A stretch of DNA of 64,000 bases from Chondrosia reniformis (Eukaryota; Porifera; Demospongiae; Chondrillida; Chondrillidae): assembly GCA_947172415.1 (NCBI GenBank), contig OX359193.1, positions 8,147,501-8,211,500 of the forward strand. The letters run 5' to 3'. This document shows, piece by piece, positions 12,274 through 23,016 of the stretch. The notes beneath the pieces were generated by a model, which saw only the letters and a program-made list of their open reading frames with translations, was not told where the DNA came from and did no database searches. The first letter of the stretch is position 1; each line of letters begins with the position of its first letter. The position numbers were made by a program, and so were the translations under genes.

Positions 12274-13543
12274 TCAGCCATAGTAATTGAGGGAGACACA
12301 CTTCTCAAAGGAGTCACAGCACTCATCATAATAGCTCATGGAGTTGTGGCAGTACTTGACAGTGATGCAGACAGGTCCACTCTTGCAAGTGTAGCTATCA
12401 TAAGTGTGAACAACTGGTCCAAATGGTCCAATGATATCGTTGTTACCACTGTCCTCACTACCATCACCCCATACAATTGTATACCTTTAAATTGAGAGAT
12501 CATATAAATGTAAATCTCTTACATGCTTGTGAATATAAGTGCTTAAGACTGCACTAAATGGTCATTCTTACTTGAAGTATCTGTTTTCATTGCTGCAGGT
12601 ACCATAGTCTACAATGCTTGCAACTTGCACTTGGCATACTCCAAAGGGTTGCACTGCACTTCCCTTAGGATTTCCGTAGTAGTCCACATATGGTGCAACC
12701 AGTACAGGATCACAGCAGTAGCGATCAGTGTGACATTTTGTGTCAGGAGAAGGAGAAGGAGTGTAAGTTGTTGTGGTATATGTAGGTGTAGTGGTTATCT
12801 CAGGACTCGGATCTATGCATTTTGTGAAACTGTCACAGCAGTAATCCTTGTAATAGTGGGTAGGCTGATGACAGTACTCCACAGTCACACAGACTTTATC
12901 AAGCTGACAGTAATAGGGGTTGTATTGGTGAACAACAGGTCCAAATGGTCCAATGATATTTTGATCTCCACTATCCACCTCACCATCACCCCACTTAATA
13001 GTCCAGCTGTATAAACAGAACAACTTAGTGATCACATTCAAGAACGCACAAATCACACATATTTCTTCATGATTTTATCTACCTACCTGAAGTATCTGTT
13101 ATCATTGGTACAACCTCCATAATCCACAATAACAGCGGCTTGTACTTGACAGTTACCAAAGGCCTGGATGTTAGATCCCTTAGGTTTGCCATAGTAATCA
13201 TTATAGGGTGCAACCAGTTTGGGCCCACAACAGTAGTCATCTACAAATATTTGGCATACAACAGAACAAACATTATACATATATGTAGCTATAACTGTGA
13301 TATGAACTGCCTATATTTGCCATGCCAGTTCACTGCAGTATATACATAGCTGTAAGGACATGCAGACTTGTATTTCATATTCATGTGTGTTGAATATTAT
13401 GGGCGCTCACCTTTAGGTGGAGGATAAGGAGTTGTAGTGTAGGGTGGATGGTGATAGGCTCCTCGTTTCTCTACAGATTCCTTTGCTGGAGCTCCCATTG
13501 CCAATGCAATAGCAGTTGCACATACTAGTAGCATAAGTTGCAT
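12274..13543 (-). CDS. Two-module secreted Cys-rich WGDG protein, array copy D
   Basis: 310 residues. Exons: 13411-13543, 13087-13240, 12572-13006, 12274-12484. Same domains as copies A-C: signal peptide, APAKESVEKR, two modules each with CC, GxCQVQ, VDYGxC, WGDG, GPFGPVVH, VC(V/I)TV and terminal CC-x(5)-C. Linker PTYTTTTYTP groups it with C, whereas AFGNCQ groups it with A. Canonical splice sites and no breaks. Confidence 0.87.
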
Positions 13544-13637
13544 CTTGAGATTTGTCTTTAACTGAAAGGAAGGTAATTTCCAATAGATTTTGTTCTCTTC
13601 TTCTTTTCTCTGAGTGAAGGAGTCACAGTGCACGGCT

Positions 13638-13645
13638 CTTTTATA
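13638..13645 (-). promoter_or_regulatory. TATA box of copy D
   Basis: TATAAAAG on the minus strand, conserved with the other array copies. Confidence 0.75.
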
Positions 13646-15036
13646 GCTACTTACTGAGTAAAATTGAATTTGTTTGGTATGATGAGTATTGCAAGACCAA
13701 CCGGATTTCTGGAGGTGACTAATGTCAACTATTCAAACATATTTACATTGCTCTAGATTTCAATATCAGTTTGTTTGCATTTTTGAGGATATTATAAATC
13801 GTTCTTATAGTGTATGTGGGTTGATTGCATATATTCTGTCACTACTGTGAAAAATTCCATGTAATAAAGGTTTCTGCAAGAATTTCAGTTTGCAGATGGA
13901 GCAGCACTGCCTTGTGACAAGAGACTGCAAGTCAATGGTGAAGGAATGTTGAAATTCCATATCTAGAAACACAAGTTTTACTCACAAGAAAGGTTGGTAT
14001 GAATATTGCATATATCCTCATCCTCAGTCCTACAGGCCTTCTCTAAGTTAAAAGTGGTGTTTTAGTTTCTATTCAAGTGTTTCATTAGCTTCATATACAT
14101 ATGTATGTAACTCTTGTGTCCTCATCCCAAGCTCTCACCAGGCTTAGTTCCCTATAGGCTTTTTAATTTATTACATAGTAGGCATAGCAGTAGGAAAATG
14201 GTGTATTAGATTTTATACAGCCTCTGTATTGTATGTACGTATATGCATCACGTATGTCTATATTTACCCATACATATGTATATCCTTCACATGCAACTAA
14301 AATATGCAGTGAATTCAAAATTTACTAGATTTGTAGTTTGAAATGGTGAACTGTCATTATTGTTTTTAATACTTGCCACTTTACATTGCTGAAATGTTGA
14401 TCTTGTCACATCCTGCTGATTGATTAGGCAACTCACTTATTAACACAATTACATTGACTACATTATTACAGATGTCTGACAATCTTGACCTTTTATTTAA
14501 CCTACACAGCATATTTCTGTGGTCAGTGGGGAATGTAAAAAATAGCCCGTGCTCAAAAAGGTATGTCCCAAACTTAGCTTAGTTGCAGGGTGTTCCCCTC
14601 ACCTTTATCATTAAAGTAAGTATCTAGTTATGTAGTATGCATGTGGTCCCTTTAAAATCATGTTGGAGTGTAAAAATTACTAAAATTGATACAAATTGAG
14701 ATGATATATAAAGGCATATGTGTGGAAGTTTTAATTGCAGTAAATATATATTCTATATAAGAACAGTCAAATTTGTAAGATGTCTCTTTTAAATTAAACT
14801 GATAACTTCTTCACTTCTGTTGTGTAACACAAAGTGGATTAAGTTTCTTGATCAGAAATATGGCTGCATTTTTTATTTTACTGATCTTTTAGAGAGCAAT
14901 CTTTTCGTACCATGAAAAATAGCATTAATTTTATGAAATGCAATAAATTTAATCATAATAATTAAAGAGTTATATATATAACAAGTTGATGAATATATGA
15001 CACCTAAATCAGGTGCTATGGACTTGTTCCTCTCAA
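13646..15036. other. Array spacer D-E, shortened
   Basis: Same spacer as between the other copies, but at about 14578-14584 it jumps from the cccaaacttagctt block directly to the gttgcagggtg block, missing about 200-250 bp found in the other spacers. More point differences than the A-D spacers. Confidence 0.7.
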
Positions 15037-16407
15037 TTAGTACTTGAGATAGAGACACTTCTCAAAGGAGTCACAGCACTCGTCATAATAGCTCATGGAG
15101 TTGTGGCAGTACTTGACAGTGATGCAGACAGGTCCACTCTTGCAAGTGTAGCTATCATAAGTGTGAACAACTGGTCCAAATGGTCCAATGACATTGTTGT
15201 TACCGCTGTCCTCACTACCATCACCCCATACAATTGTATACCTTTAAATTGAGAGATCATATAAATGTAAATCTCTTACATGCTTGTGAATATAAGTGCT
15301 TAAGACTGCAGTAAATTACATATACAGGACATACCAAATATGTATATGGATAAAATATAAGTCATTCTTACTTGAAGTATCTGTTTTCATTGCTGCAGGT
15401 ACCATAGTCAACAATGCTTGCAACTTGCACTTGGCATACTCCAAAGGGTTGCACTGCACTTCCCTTAGGGTTTCCATAGTAGTCCACATATGGTGCAACC
15501 AGTACAGGATCACAGCAGTAGCGATCAGTGGGACATTTTGTGTCAGGGGTAGTAGGAGTAGGAGTGTAAGTTGTTGTGGGATATGTAGGAGGTGCAGTGG
15601 TTATCTCAGGCCTTGGATCTATGCATTTTGTGAAACTGTCACAGCAGTTGTCCTTGTAATAGTGGGTAGGCTGATGACAGTACTCCACAGTCACACAGAC
15701 TTTTTCAAGCTGACAGTAATAGGAGTTGTATTGGTGAACAACAGGTCCAAATGGTCCAATGATATTTTGATCTCCACTATCCACCTCACCATCACCCCAC
15801 TTAATAGTCCAGCTGTATAAACAGAACAACTTAGTGATCATAATTTACATTCAAAAACACAGATAATATATACATATTTCTTTCTGAGATATATATATAT
15901 ATATACGTATATGTACATGTATAGGTAGAATTATGTCAATTCTTCATGATTTTATCCTCTTACCTGAAGTATCTGTTATCATTGGTACAACCTCCATAAT
16001 CCACAATAACAGCGGCTTGTACTTGACAGTCACCAAAGGGCTGGATGTTAGATCCCTTAGGATTGCCATAGTAATCAGTAAAGGGTACAATAAGCCTGGG
16101 TCCACAACAATAGTCATCTACAAACATGTAGAACAACATACGTATAAGCAATGCAAACTTGTTCATATATAAGCATGTTTATAATACAGTGCATTTATAT
16201 ATAGTTGTTGAGACATATAGTATATGATATTCTGTGCTTTGTTATAATGCACATTCAAGATTATGGGTGATCACCTTTAGGTGGTGGATGAGGAGTTGGA
16301 GTGTAGGGTGGATGGTGATAGGCTCCTCGTTTCTCTACAGATTCCTTTGCTGGAGCTCCCATTGCCAATGCAATAGCAGTTGCACATACTAGTAGCATAA
16401 GTTGCAT
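15037..16407 (-). CDS. Two-module secreted Cys-rich WGDG protein, array copy E (most diverged)
   Basis: 310 residues. Exons: 16275-16407, 15964-16117, 15372-15812, 15037-15241. Exon 3 is 6 bp longer than in A-D because the linker has two extra residues (ITTAPPTYPTTTYTPTPTTP). C-terminus LYLKY with TAA resembles copy A (VYLNY, TAA), not B-D. Intron 2 carries a TA dinucleotide run at about 15890-15905. Module 1 reads CCGPRLIVPFTDYYGNP, the most different of the five. Likely the oldest array member. TATA box TATAAAAG at 16488-16495. Confidence 0.86.
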
Positions 16408-16487
16408 CTTGAGATTTGTCTTCAGTTGATTTGAGGGTATATCTGATATTTCCTCTTGCTGAGTTGCTGGCCTTGCTTGTAGCTGTC

Positions 16488-16495
16488 CTTTTATA
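16488..16495 (-). promoter_or_regulatory. TATA box of copy E
   Basis: TATAAAAG on the minus strand, 81 bp upstream of the signal-peptide ATG; upstream DNA no longer matches the other copies. Confidence 0.7.
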
Positions 16496-16499
16496 GTCA

Positions 16500-17813
16500 C
16501 TCACTGACTGAAATTTCATTTTTACTTATAGTGATATAATTTTATATATACAAGTGACTGATATAATTTCTTTTGAATTCAGCCAGGATGTAAATGTGAA
16601 AGTCAATTATCTCACTGTTTTATAACACTTATACTACTTCAATTCATCTTTCCCAAGATTAAGGTTAAGCTTACTTCACTTTACATATATAGACTCTGAG
16701 ACATCTCTTTCAAGCCCTTCTAACCTATAGAGACATATATAGGCTCTTCCACCCCTTCAATAACCTATGTATATATAGAGACACATACTGTATATACATA
16801 TAGGCTCTTCTAACCTATAGAGACACACATTATATATATAGACTAACCCTCTATTCCTCAGTCACCATTACTTTTGGAATTCACCATTACTTTTGGAATA
16901 CGCCATTGGACTGCATTAAGGAAGCATTCACACACATTCTTGTCATGGCTACTGGTTAATAGACACCAATGAATATAGTATAAATGTTTTATATATCTAA
17001 AATATATAGAAACACATATATTTATCAGTACTGCTATTTCAATAATGTCCCCTATATATTATGTTGTAATTTGCTGAATAAAATTACTTGTGAAATTGAT
17101 TTTAGAAAGCAATGGTAATTGATTAAAGACTGAATACATAGAATTAAAGTACAAGCATTTTGACCTTTTAATAACCTTACAACTGAATTGATAGATATTT
17201 TATAAGTTAATATAAAATGTTAATATTTATATATACAAGTAACTCTGTATAATACCTGTGTTTAATGTATATATTATAATATATGATGTACATACGTATG
17301 ATGTACATATGAATGAATAATTAAGTAATCATTCTAAAACATCAATGAAGTATAGTAATTGCTGGAAATCAAACCCAGAACAGCTGGTTATGACCACCAG
17401 TGCTCTGCCACTGAGATATGTATATAATTGCCACAGCAATGCTCCATTTAAGTTGCCCCTCTTTTATATATATACATAGTGACTATAACTATGTATATAT
17501 ATAGTCTGTATTCACACAATCTGTGGTGATTCAGTTATGTGCTTATTATCAGTACACATGCATTTGGAATTCTTTGCTATGCACAAACTTTTCTTTTAAA
17601 TACAATTATAATTTCCACTACTTTTTATCAATTCTATGACAGTTACATGCAGGATTAATGGTTATGTATCAACTCTTTGCTTATTAAAAATAAAGTTATA
17701 TTGTACAGTATATATGCTTTATTAAACATAAATACATTCTGAGTTTAGTTTAGATATATAGCTAATGATACGTATCCTTTTATGTAATTAAAATCTTCTC
17801 TGTCTTCTAAGAC
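16500..17813. other. Intergenic, imperfect tandem repeats
   Basis: AT-rich. About 16680-16850 holds imperfect repeats of a motif like aacctatagagacacatata and taggctcttc. A tRNA-like remnant is at 17355-17425 (separate entry). AATAAA on the minus strand at 17718-17723 serves gene F. No coding frame convinces. Confidence 0.6.
17355..17425 (-). repeat. tRNA-derived remnant (SINE head or tRNA pseudogene)
   Basis: On the minus strand there is a good A box (TATCTCAGTGGCAGAGCA, 17401-17418), an anticodon stem CTGGT/ACCAG, and a T arm with B box (GGGTTTGATTTCC, 17364-17376; stem CTGGG/TCCAG). The flanking bases do not form an acceptor stem, so it is not a working tRNA. Confidence 0.6.
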
Positions 17814-18786
17814 TTAGTATCCAGTGAGGTAGACACACTTCTTAAAGGAGTCACAGCACTCGTCATAATAGTTCATGGAGTTGTGGCAGTACCTGACTGT
17901 GATGCAGACATCACCTGCTTGGCAAGTATATGCATCGTAAGTATGAACAACTGGTCCAAATGGTCCAATGACTTTGGCATCACCACTCTCAATATAATCA
18001 TCTCCCCAATCAATTTCCCACCTGTGAAAATATATCAGGATATACCTAAACACATTGTTTAAAATCTTTCCAGCATCACAATAATTATAAAGTATACAAA
18101 ATGTAATAAGATGTTAATCATACGTACGTACGTACATGTATAGTTAAAATTATACCTGAAACGCCTGTTAGAAACGCTGCAAGTCCCAAAGTCCACAATA
18201 ACAGCAGCTTGCACTTGGCAGATACCAAAGGCCTGGATGTTAGATCCCTTAGGATTGCCATAGTAATCAACATAGGGTTCAACCAGATCAGGTTGGCAAC
18301 AGTAGGTATCTACGTAAGTAAAGAGTAAAATTGCAATTTTATACAGTACTATGTACGATATAGCGCATGACTTGGAGAATATCTCTAGGTCTAATCATTC
18401 TATCCTAAAGGAACTAATGTTGCTAAAGTTCAATCATCATGCATGATTACAACAAAGCTCCCTATCATATTGACTGATTTAATATATAAATGCATTGCAT
18501 ATATACCTACGTATGTAATTTTGATACAAATCTAATCATTTACTGCACATAAATTCCTACCCATTTTGCAAGGTGGTTCGGTGGTGTAGTAATCTGTTGG
18601 CTCAGTGGTGTAGTAATCTGTTGGCTCAGTGGTATAGGAATCCGTGGGTTCAGTGGTATAGGAATCTGTGGGTTCGGTGGTGTAGTAATCTGTTGGGTGG
18701 TAATGCCTCTTCTTCATCTCTTTTGGGGCAGCCACTGATACTGCTATTATAGCTAAAATTGCACTGATAGCTAGAACAAGTTTCAT
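17814..18786 (-). CDS. Single-module secreted WGDG protein F, PTDYYTTE-repeat linker
   Basis: 195 residues. Exons: 18561-18786, 18156-18309, 17814-18021; phases 1 and 2. Signal peptide MKLVLAISAILAIIAVSVAA, then APKEMKKR (dibasic), then five tandem copies of an eight-residue unit PTD(Y/S)YTTE, a Thr-rich, probably O-glycosylated spacer. One module follows: TYCCQPDLVEPYVDYYGNP, GICQVQAAVIVDFGTC, WEIDWGDDYIESG, GPFGPVVHTY, DVCITVRYCHNSM, ECCDSFKKCV. The WGDG motif is WGDD here. TATA-like run near 18877-18885; AATAAA at 17718-17723 on the minus strand. It shows the basic three-exon plan of the family. Confidence 0.87.
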
Positions 18787-20784
18787 CTTGAAATTTACTC
18801 TGAATTTGGTATCTGCTTTGAGAATTTTTCTTTGCTCTTTACTGCCTTGCTAACTTGATGGTCTAAAGAAGTCTTCTTTTTTATAGATATTGCAAGATAT
18901 TTTGTTTAATAACAACTCCTCGGTATGGTAATAAACTTGCAAAACAAGTGTATTGGTTGTGGAAATATGTTTGCATTTTCTTGGACCATAGGACTTCTAA
19001 TTATAGAGGAGTCAAACCAAGGTAGGTACATATACCAATCTATATATTAATATTGTGGACTGCCATATATACATATGTATCAACTTGGGGTTGGTTATAG
19101 GTTTGTGTGTATATACGTATGTATATACATGGCTATAAATGTTATACAGTGTGGTTGTTCAGTTTTGAAGGTAGAGATGACAGGAGCCATTTGAACTAAG
19201 ACCATGTATTATCTTTTCCTTCTAACTCCACCAGCGAGGCCAGGCAGCTCTTTCTTGGAATCTCTCCTAATTCTTCAGTAATCCGGTGAGTACGTATGCC
19301 TTGTCTGATATTACATCCTTTGTGTTATCATAATTAAGGAAGTTATTCTTAATGAGAAATTATTGTATCTAGCAAGTTCACATTCTCTATTCAGTAGATA
19401 CATATGCTTGTATAGGTTCATTTTTGATTCTTTATAGTTCATATATGTATACTTTTTACAATTTATAATTATAGTGACATACATATGCATTCAGAATAAA
19501 ATCACTTTGTTTCTAGAAATATAGTTCCATAAAATGTCCACTGGGACACAGCATAGTCGATAGAGGCCCAATAACATAATATGCTTTTGGTTTTATGACT
19601 TCATTTGTTTGCTTACTATTTTCTTTAATAAAAATTTTGAAATTGCAAATATGTAAACATTATTTCAAAGTTTATAGACAATCTTTGACTAAAGTATCCT
19701 TCTTTAAGAGAAATTGGAAGTAGAATGACATAAGAGAGCAGTGCACATCTTCTGTATTCATTCACTATGCTTTATTAGGTTCTCCTTGTAAGTATTCTTG
19801 TATACATGGCTATATCTGACATTCCAATAAACAACTGTGTACCTTCTAGACTCACTGGAATTCATTAAGGTCATAATCAACTCATTGAGGTCATTCCCCA
19901 AGCATGAGGAAGTGTGAGGAAGTATACCTTTGTAGTCTGTCTGTATAGTTTCAATATCCTGTGTAATTATATGAAAGACACACATATTCATTAGTTATAT
20001 TTGTACACTGGAGTCCATCAGTTATATGTATGTATATGCATATGCATACATACGTACATACATATATGTAGCTACATATATATATACGTAAGAGTCTGCC
20101 AGCATTTTCCAGTAATGTATATATATTATAAATGGGTCAAGAAAAATACCACTCAGCTGATCCTGATTGATTACCTTATTAAATATATAGAATGTCCCTG
20201 TTACAATATAAGACTTCAGAATCTGCAGTATATATACATATCATATGGAATACATACGTACATGTTTACTATCAATAACCTATATCTATTGCAAAATTAA
20301 GGACAGAATGTGGGAAGTAATTACAAAATGTGATGTTTTCTGTCTAATTCTTCAAATCCTTAAGTGTAATTGAAATATCTATGAAGGTATAATACTGTAC
20401 ATATGTATACATACGTATATATATATATATAATAAAAAATCCCTTAATTTAAAATGAATTTTATACCCTAAACTTTATGTGACTATGCCAATTCTGTTGC
20501 TAGGTCCTTTCTTGGAGCCATATGAACTATTTATATTATTTTTTATTTATATTAGAATACCTTAGTATATTGTAACTTGTACTGTATATATATACATTCT
20601 TAAACTTCTGGATTTATATGTAACAGCTCAGAACCAGCTGTTGAGAAGCTTCTGTGTATAGATTGCTTAACAACAAGTTTTGAAATGAGAAGTCCAGCTA
20701 CTTACAATGTAGCCAAACAATCAGGATACCAAGTATGAACATGGAAATGCAATATTCATGGAACCCGAAGAAGTCTACATCTGA
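18787..20784. other. Intergenic between divergent genes F and G
   Basis: About 2 kb, AT-rich, with TA and TACGTA runs near 20001-20095 and 20400-20430. Promoters of F (minus) and G (plus) lie at the two ends. No gene seen. Confidence 0.6.
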
Positions 20785-20792
20785 TATAAATA
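20785..20792 (+). promoter_or_regulatory. TATA box of gene G
   Basis: TATAAATA, 44 bp upstream of the ATG at 20829. Confidence 0.7.
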
Positions 20793-20828
20793 GATCGGAA
20801 GGCTATTTGTTTGTCATATCAGAGAAGA

Positions 20829-21512
20829 ATGAAGATCGTTCTATTTTTAACTGCTTTTATCGTCTGCTCTTTGGGAGCTCCTCAAAAGAGAGACTATCAT
20901 CCTAAAAGTAAGCTATTGATTCAATTATTGCCCTCTTTCTCCTTCCCTTCCCCTTATACATATGTATATACGTATACACCCCATGCAATGTGCAGATTTA
21001 AGAGTTCATGTGTGTATATACTGTAAGTAGACATAACCTTCAAACTCCGCATTTATAGGTTATTGTTGTACCCCAAAGCTAGTACCTCCAGGAAAGAAAC
21101 TGGATCACTATGGTAAGTGGATTCCAACTGGCAGTAACATTAGAGCTATTGGAAATTGCCAGGCTGAAGTTTCAGCCATTGTTGACTTTGGAACCTGCAG
21201 TGTCTCAAATGAACATTTCATGTGAGTGAGCCAGTATGTAGCATGCATGTAATTGGAGGCCATCTTATCACTATGTACATACATGTGTATATATGTAGGT
21301 GGACAATAAGCTGGGATGATGGACCTTACTCTAAATACGGTGGCTACCAGAGGTATATAGGCCCCTTTGGACCTATAATTCATGACTACTATGAGGCATG
21401 TCACAGCAAAAGAGAGGTCTGCATTTCTGTTGAGATGTGCAATGGGGTAGACCCCTATACTTTTACAGAAGAATGTTGCAGTACTATTGAAGAATGCATC
21501 TATGTGCACTAA
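20829..21512 (+). CDS. Single-module secreted WGDG-family protein G
   Basis: 151 residues. Exons: 20829-20907, 21059-21221, 21299-21512; same phases (1, 2) as gene F. Signal peptide MKIVLFLTAFIVCSLGA is followed by APQKR (dibasic) and almost no linker. Module: SYCCTPKLVPPGKKLDHYG, GNCQAEVSAIVDFGTC, WTISWDDG (second position D instead of G), GPFGPIIHDYYEAC, EVCISVEMC, ECCSTIEEC. All ten cysteines are kept. The minus-strand frame at 21108-21524 is a shadow. Confidence 0.86.
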
Positions 21513-22092
21513 AGGAACATACATGAATTAGTATATCTAAATATGCAATTGGAACATATTTAATCTATTTATTGTATATACAGTATAATGTTATATATTA
21601 TATAATTTATTGTCAATAAGTTCATGTGTTGTACAAGTTAAATTCCAGTTAATTTCAAATGCAAAGTAAAACAAAGTGGTTTATACATTATGCATAGCAA
21701 TAATCATAAAATATGTATACGTTTATACAGATGAATTTTTCCATCTTGAATGACTGGGAAGCAATCAGTGTTTGCCATTTTAATAGGACTTTGGTCCCCT
21801 AGCCAAGATAAGGTTTGGGTCACTTGCATTTGTCAGGTGTAATAACTTCCAGACTCAATTGTAATCATACATATACCCTTTGTCATTCAATATTTACTCT
21901 TATTTAATATAATATCGTTTGAAATTGCTTGGTTATTTACTGCATATTAGATTTTAAAAACCTCAATAAACAAGATGCTCTAACCTAAATTATTGTTGTG
22001 AAAATGTAATATTTACAACGATAACAGAAATAAGTGTTGTAAAGTTCTTATATGCTAGTCTTCTCAGTGCTCAGGTAAGGTTGGCCAGCCAA
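21513..22092. other. Intergenic between convergent genes G and H
   Basis: AT-rich 3' flanks of two convergent genes. No further gene seen. Confidence 0.6.
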
Positions 22093-23016
22093 CTAGTAGG
22101 CTTGAAGGTCAATACAGTGGACAAACTGATCGCAGCAGCCTGCAAAGTAAGCCATGGAGTTGTGGCAGTAGGTGACAGTGACACAGACTTTCTTGGCAAC
22201 GGAACAAGTGTAGTAGTCGTAAATGTGTTCAACTGGTCCATCCGGTCCAAGATATGTCTGATCGCCACTATCATAGGTGTCATCTCCCCAATCAATCTGC
22301 CACCTATGTGTTGGTATATCATGATTAATCACAACAAGAGTGAATACACGTATGTGATCATATGTATAGACATACATATGTACATATTTATGATTGAATT
22401 GTGGACATATATGAAATTATTGTGGACATGTATATGAAATTATTGTGGACATATATGAAATTATTGTGGACATAAGATAGTGCACATTTTCATGGTTTGA
22501 TCAACATGCAAAACGCTTGTGTGCATACCTGAAATGTTTGTTTTCAACTGAACAGGTGCCAAAGTTTACAATGAAAGCTGCTTCTGCTTTGCAGTTATCC
22601 AAAGCCCTCACATTCGATCCTCTACGTTGCCCATCAACCTCATATGGTGGAATTAGCTTTGCCTGACAACAGTAGTGATCTGGACAGATTCAGAAAATGG
22701 CATAAGAAATAAGGATACATACACACACATACTGTATACATACTCTTATAAATGTCCCAAATATGTTAAGACCAGTAAATACAATGTCAGAAGTAGATTT
22801 ACCCATATCACAATACTTGGGTGGTGTTGCTGGAGGTGTTGGTGGGTACGTGGTGGTGGGTGCTTCTGTGGTCGGAGGGTATCTGGTGGTGGATTCCTCA
22901 GTGGTTGGAGGCTCCGTGGTGTAGTAATGATCATAGTAGCTGCCATAAGTTCTCTTCTGGGGAGCTCCAAGGGTGGAGACAAAGAGGGCAGAACAAACAA
23001 AGAGTAGGATTTTCAT
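22093..23016 (-). CDS. Single-module secreted WGDG-family protein H, Thr/Pro-rich linker
   Basis: 191 residues. Exons: 22803-23016, 22529-22679, 22093-22303; phases 1 and 2. Signal peptide MKILLFVCSALFVSTLGA, then APQKR and a mucin-like Thr/Pro/Tyr linker (TTEPPTTEESTTRYPPTTEA) ending PPKYCDM. Module: HYCCQAKLIPPYEVDG, DNCKAEAAFIVNFGTC, WQIDWGDDTYDSG, GPDGPVEHIYDYYTC, KKVCVTVTYCHNSM, GCCDQFVHCI. Intron 2 carries four copies of a ~22-bp repeat (22395-22472). I chose MKILL rather than the in-frame start at 23028 because it begins the signal peptide as in G, I and J. Confidence 0.86.
22386..22473. repeat. Short tandem repeat in intron 2 of gene H
   Basis: About four copies of a unit around attgtggacatatatgaaat, 22-26 bp each. 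Confidence 0.75.

Larger units (their letters stand above)
3385..16500 (-). repeat. Head-to-tail gene array, five ~2.95-kb units
   Basis: Five copies of one gene plus its spacer. Stop codons lie at 3434, 6390, 9328, 12274 and 15037, giving periods of 2956, 2938, 2946 and 2763 bp. Copies A-D are nearly identical in exons, introns and spacers. Copy E (left of 16500) is the most diverged: the D-E spacer lacks about 200 bp present in the others (around 14580), and homology upstream of its TATA box fades after 16496. Identity of noncoding DNA shows recent duplication or homogenisation by unequal exchange. Confidence 0.95.

Noticed and set aside
17355..17425. Functional tRNA gene
   Set aside because: No acceptor stem can be formed and the anticodon loop lacks U33.
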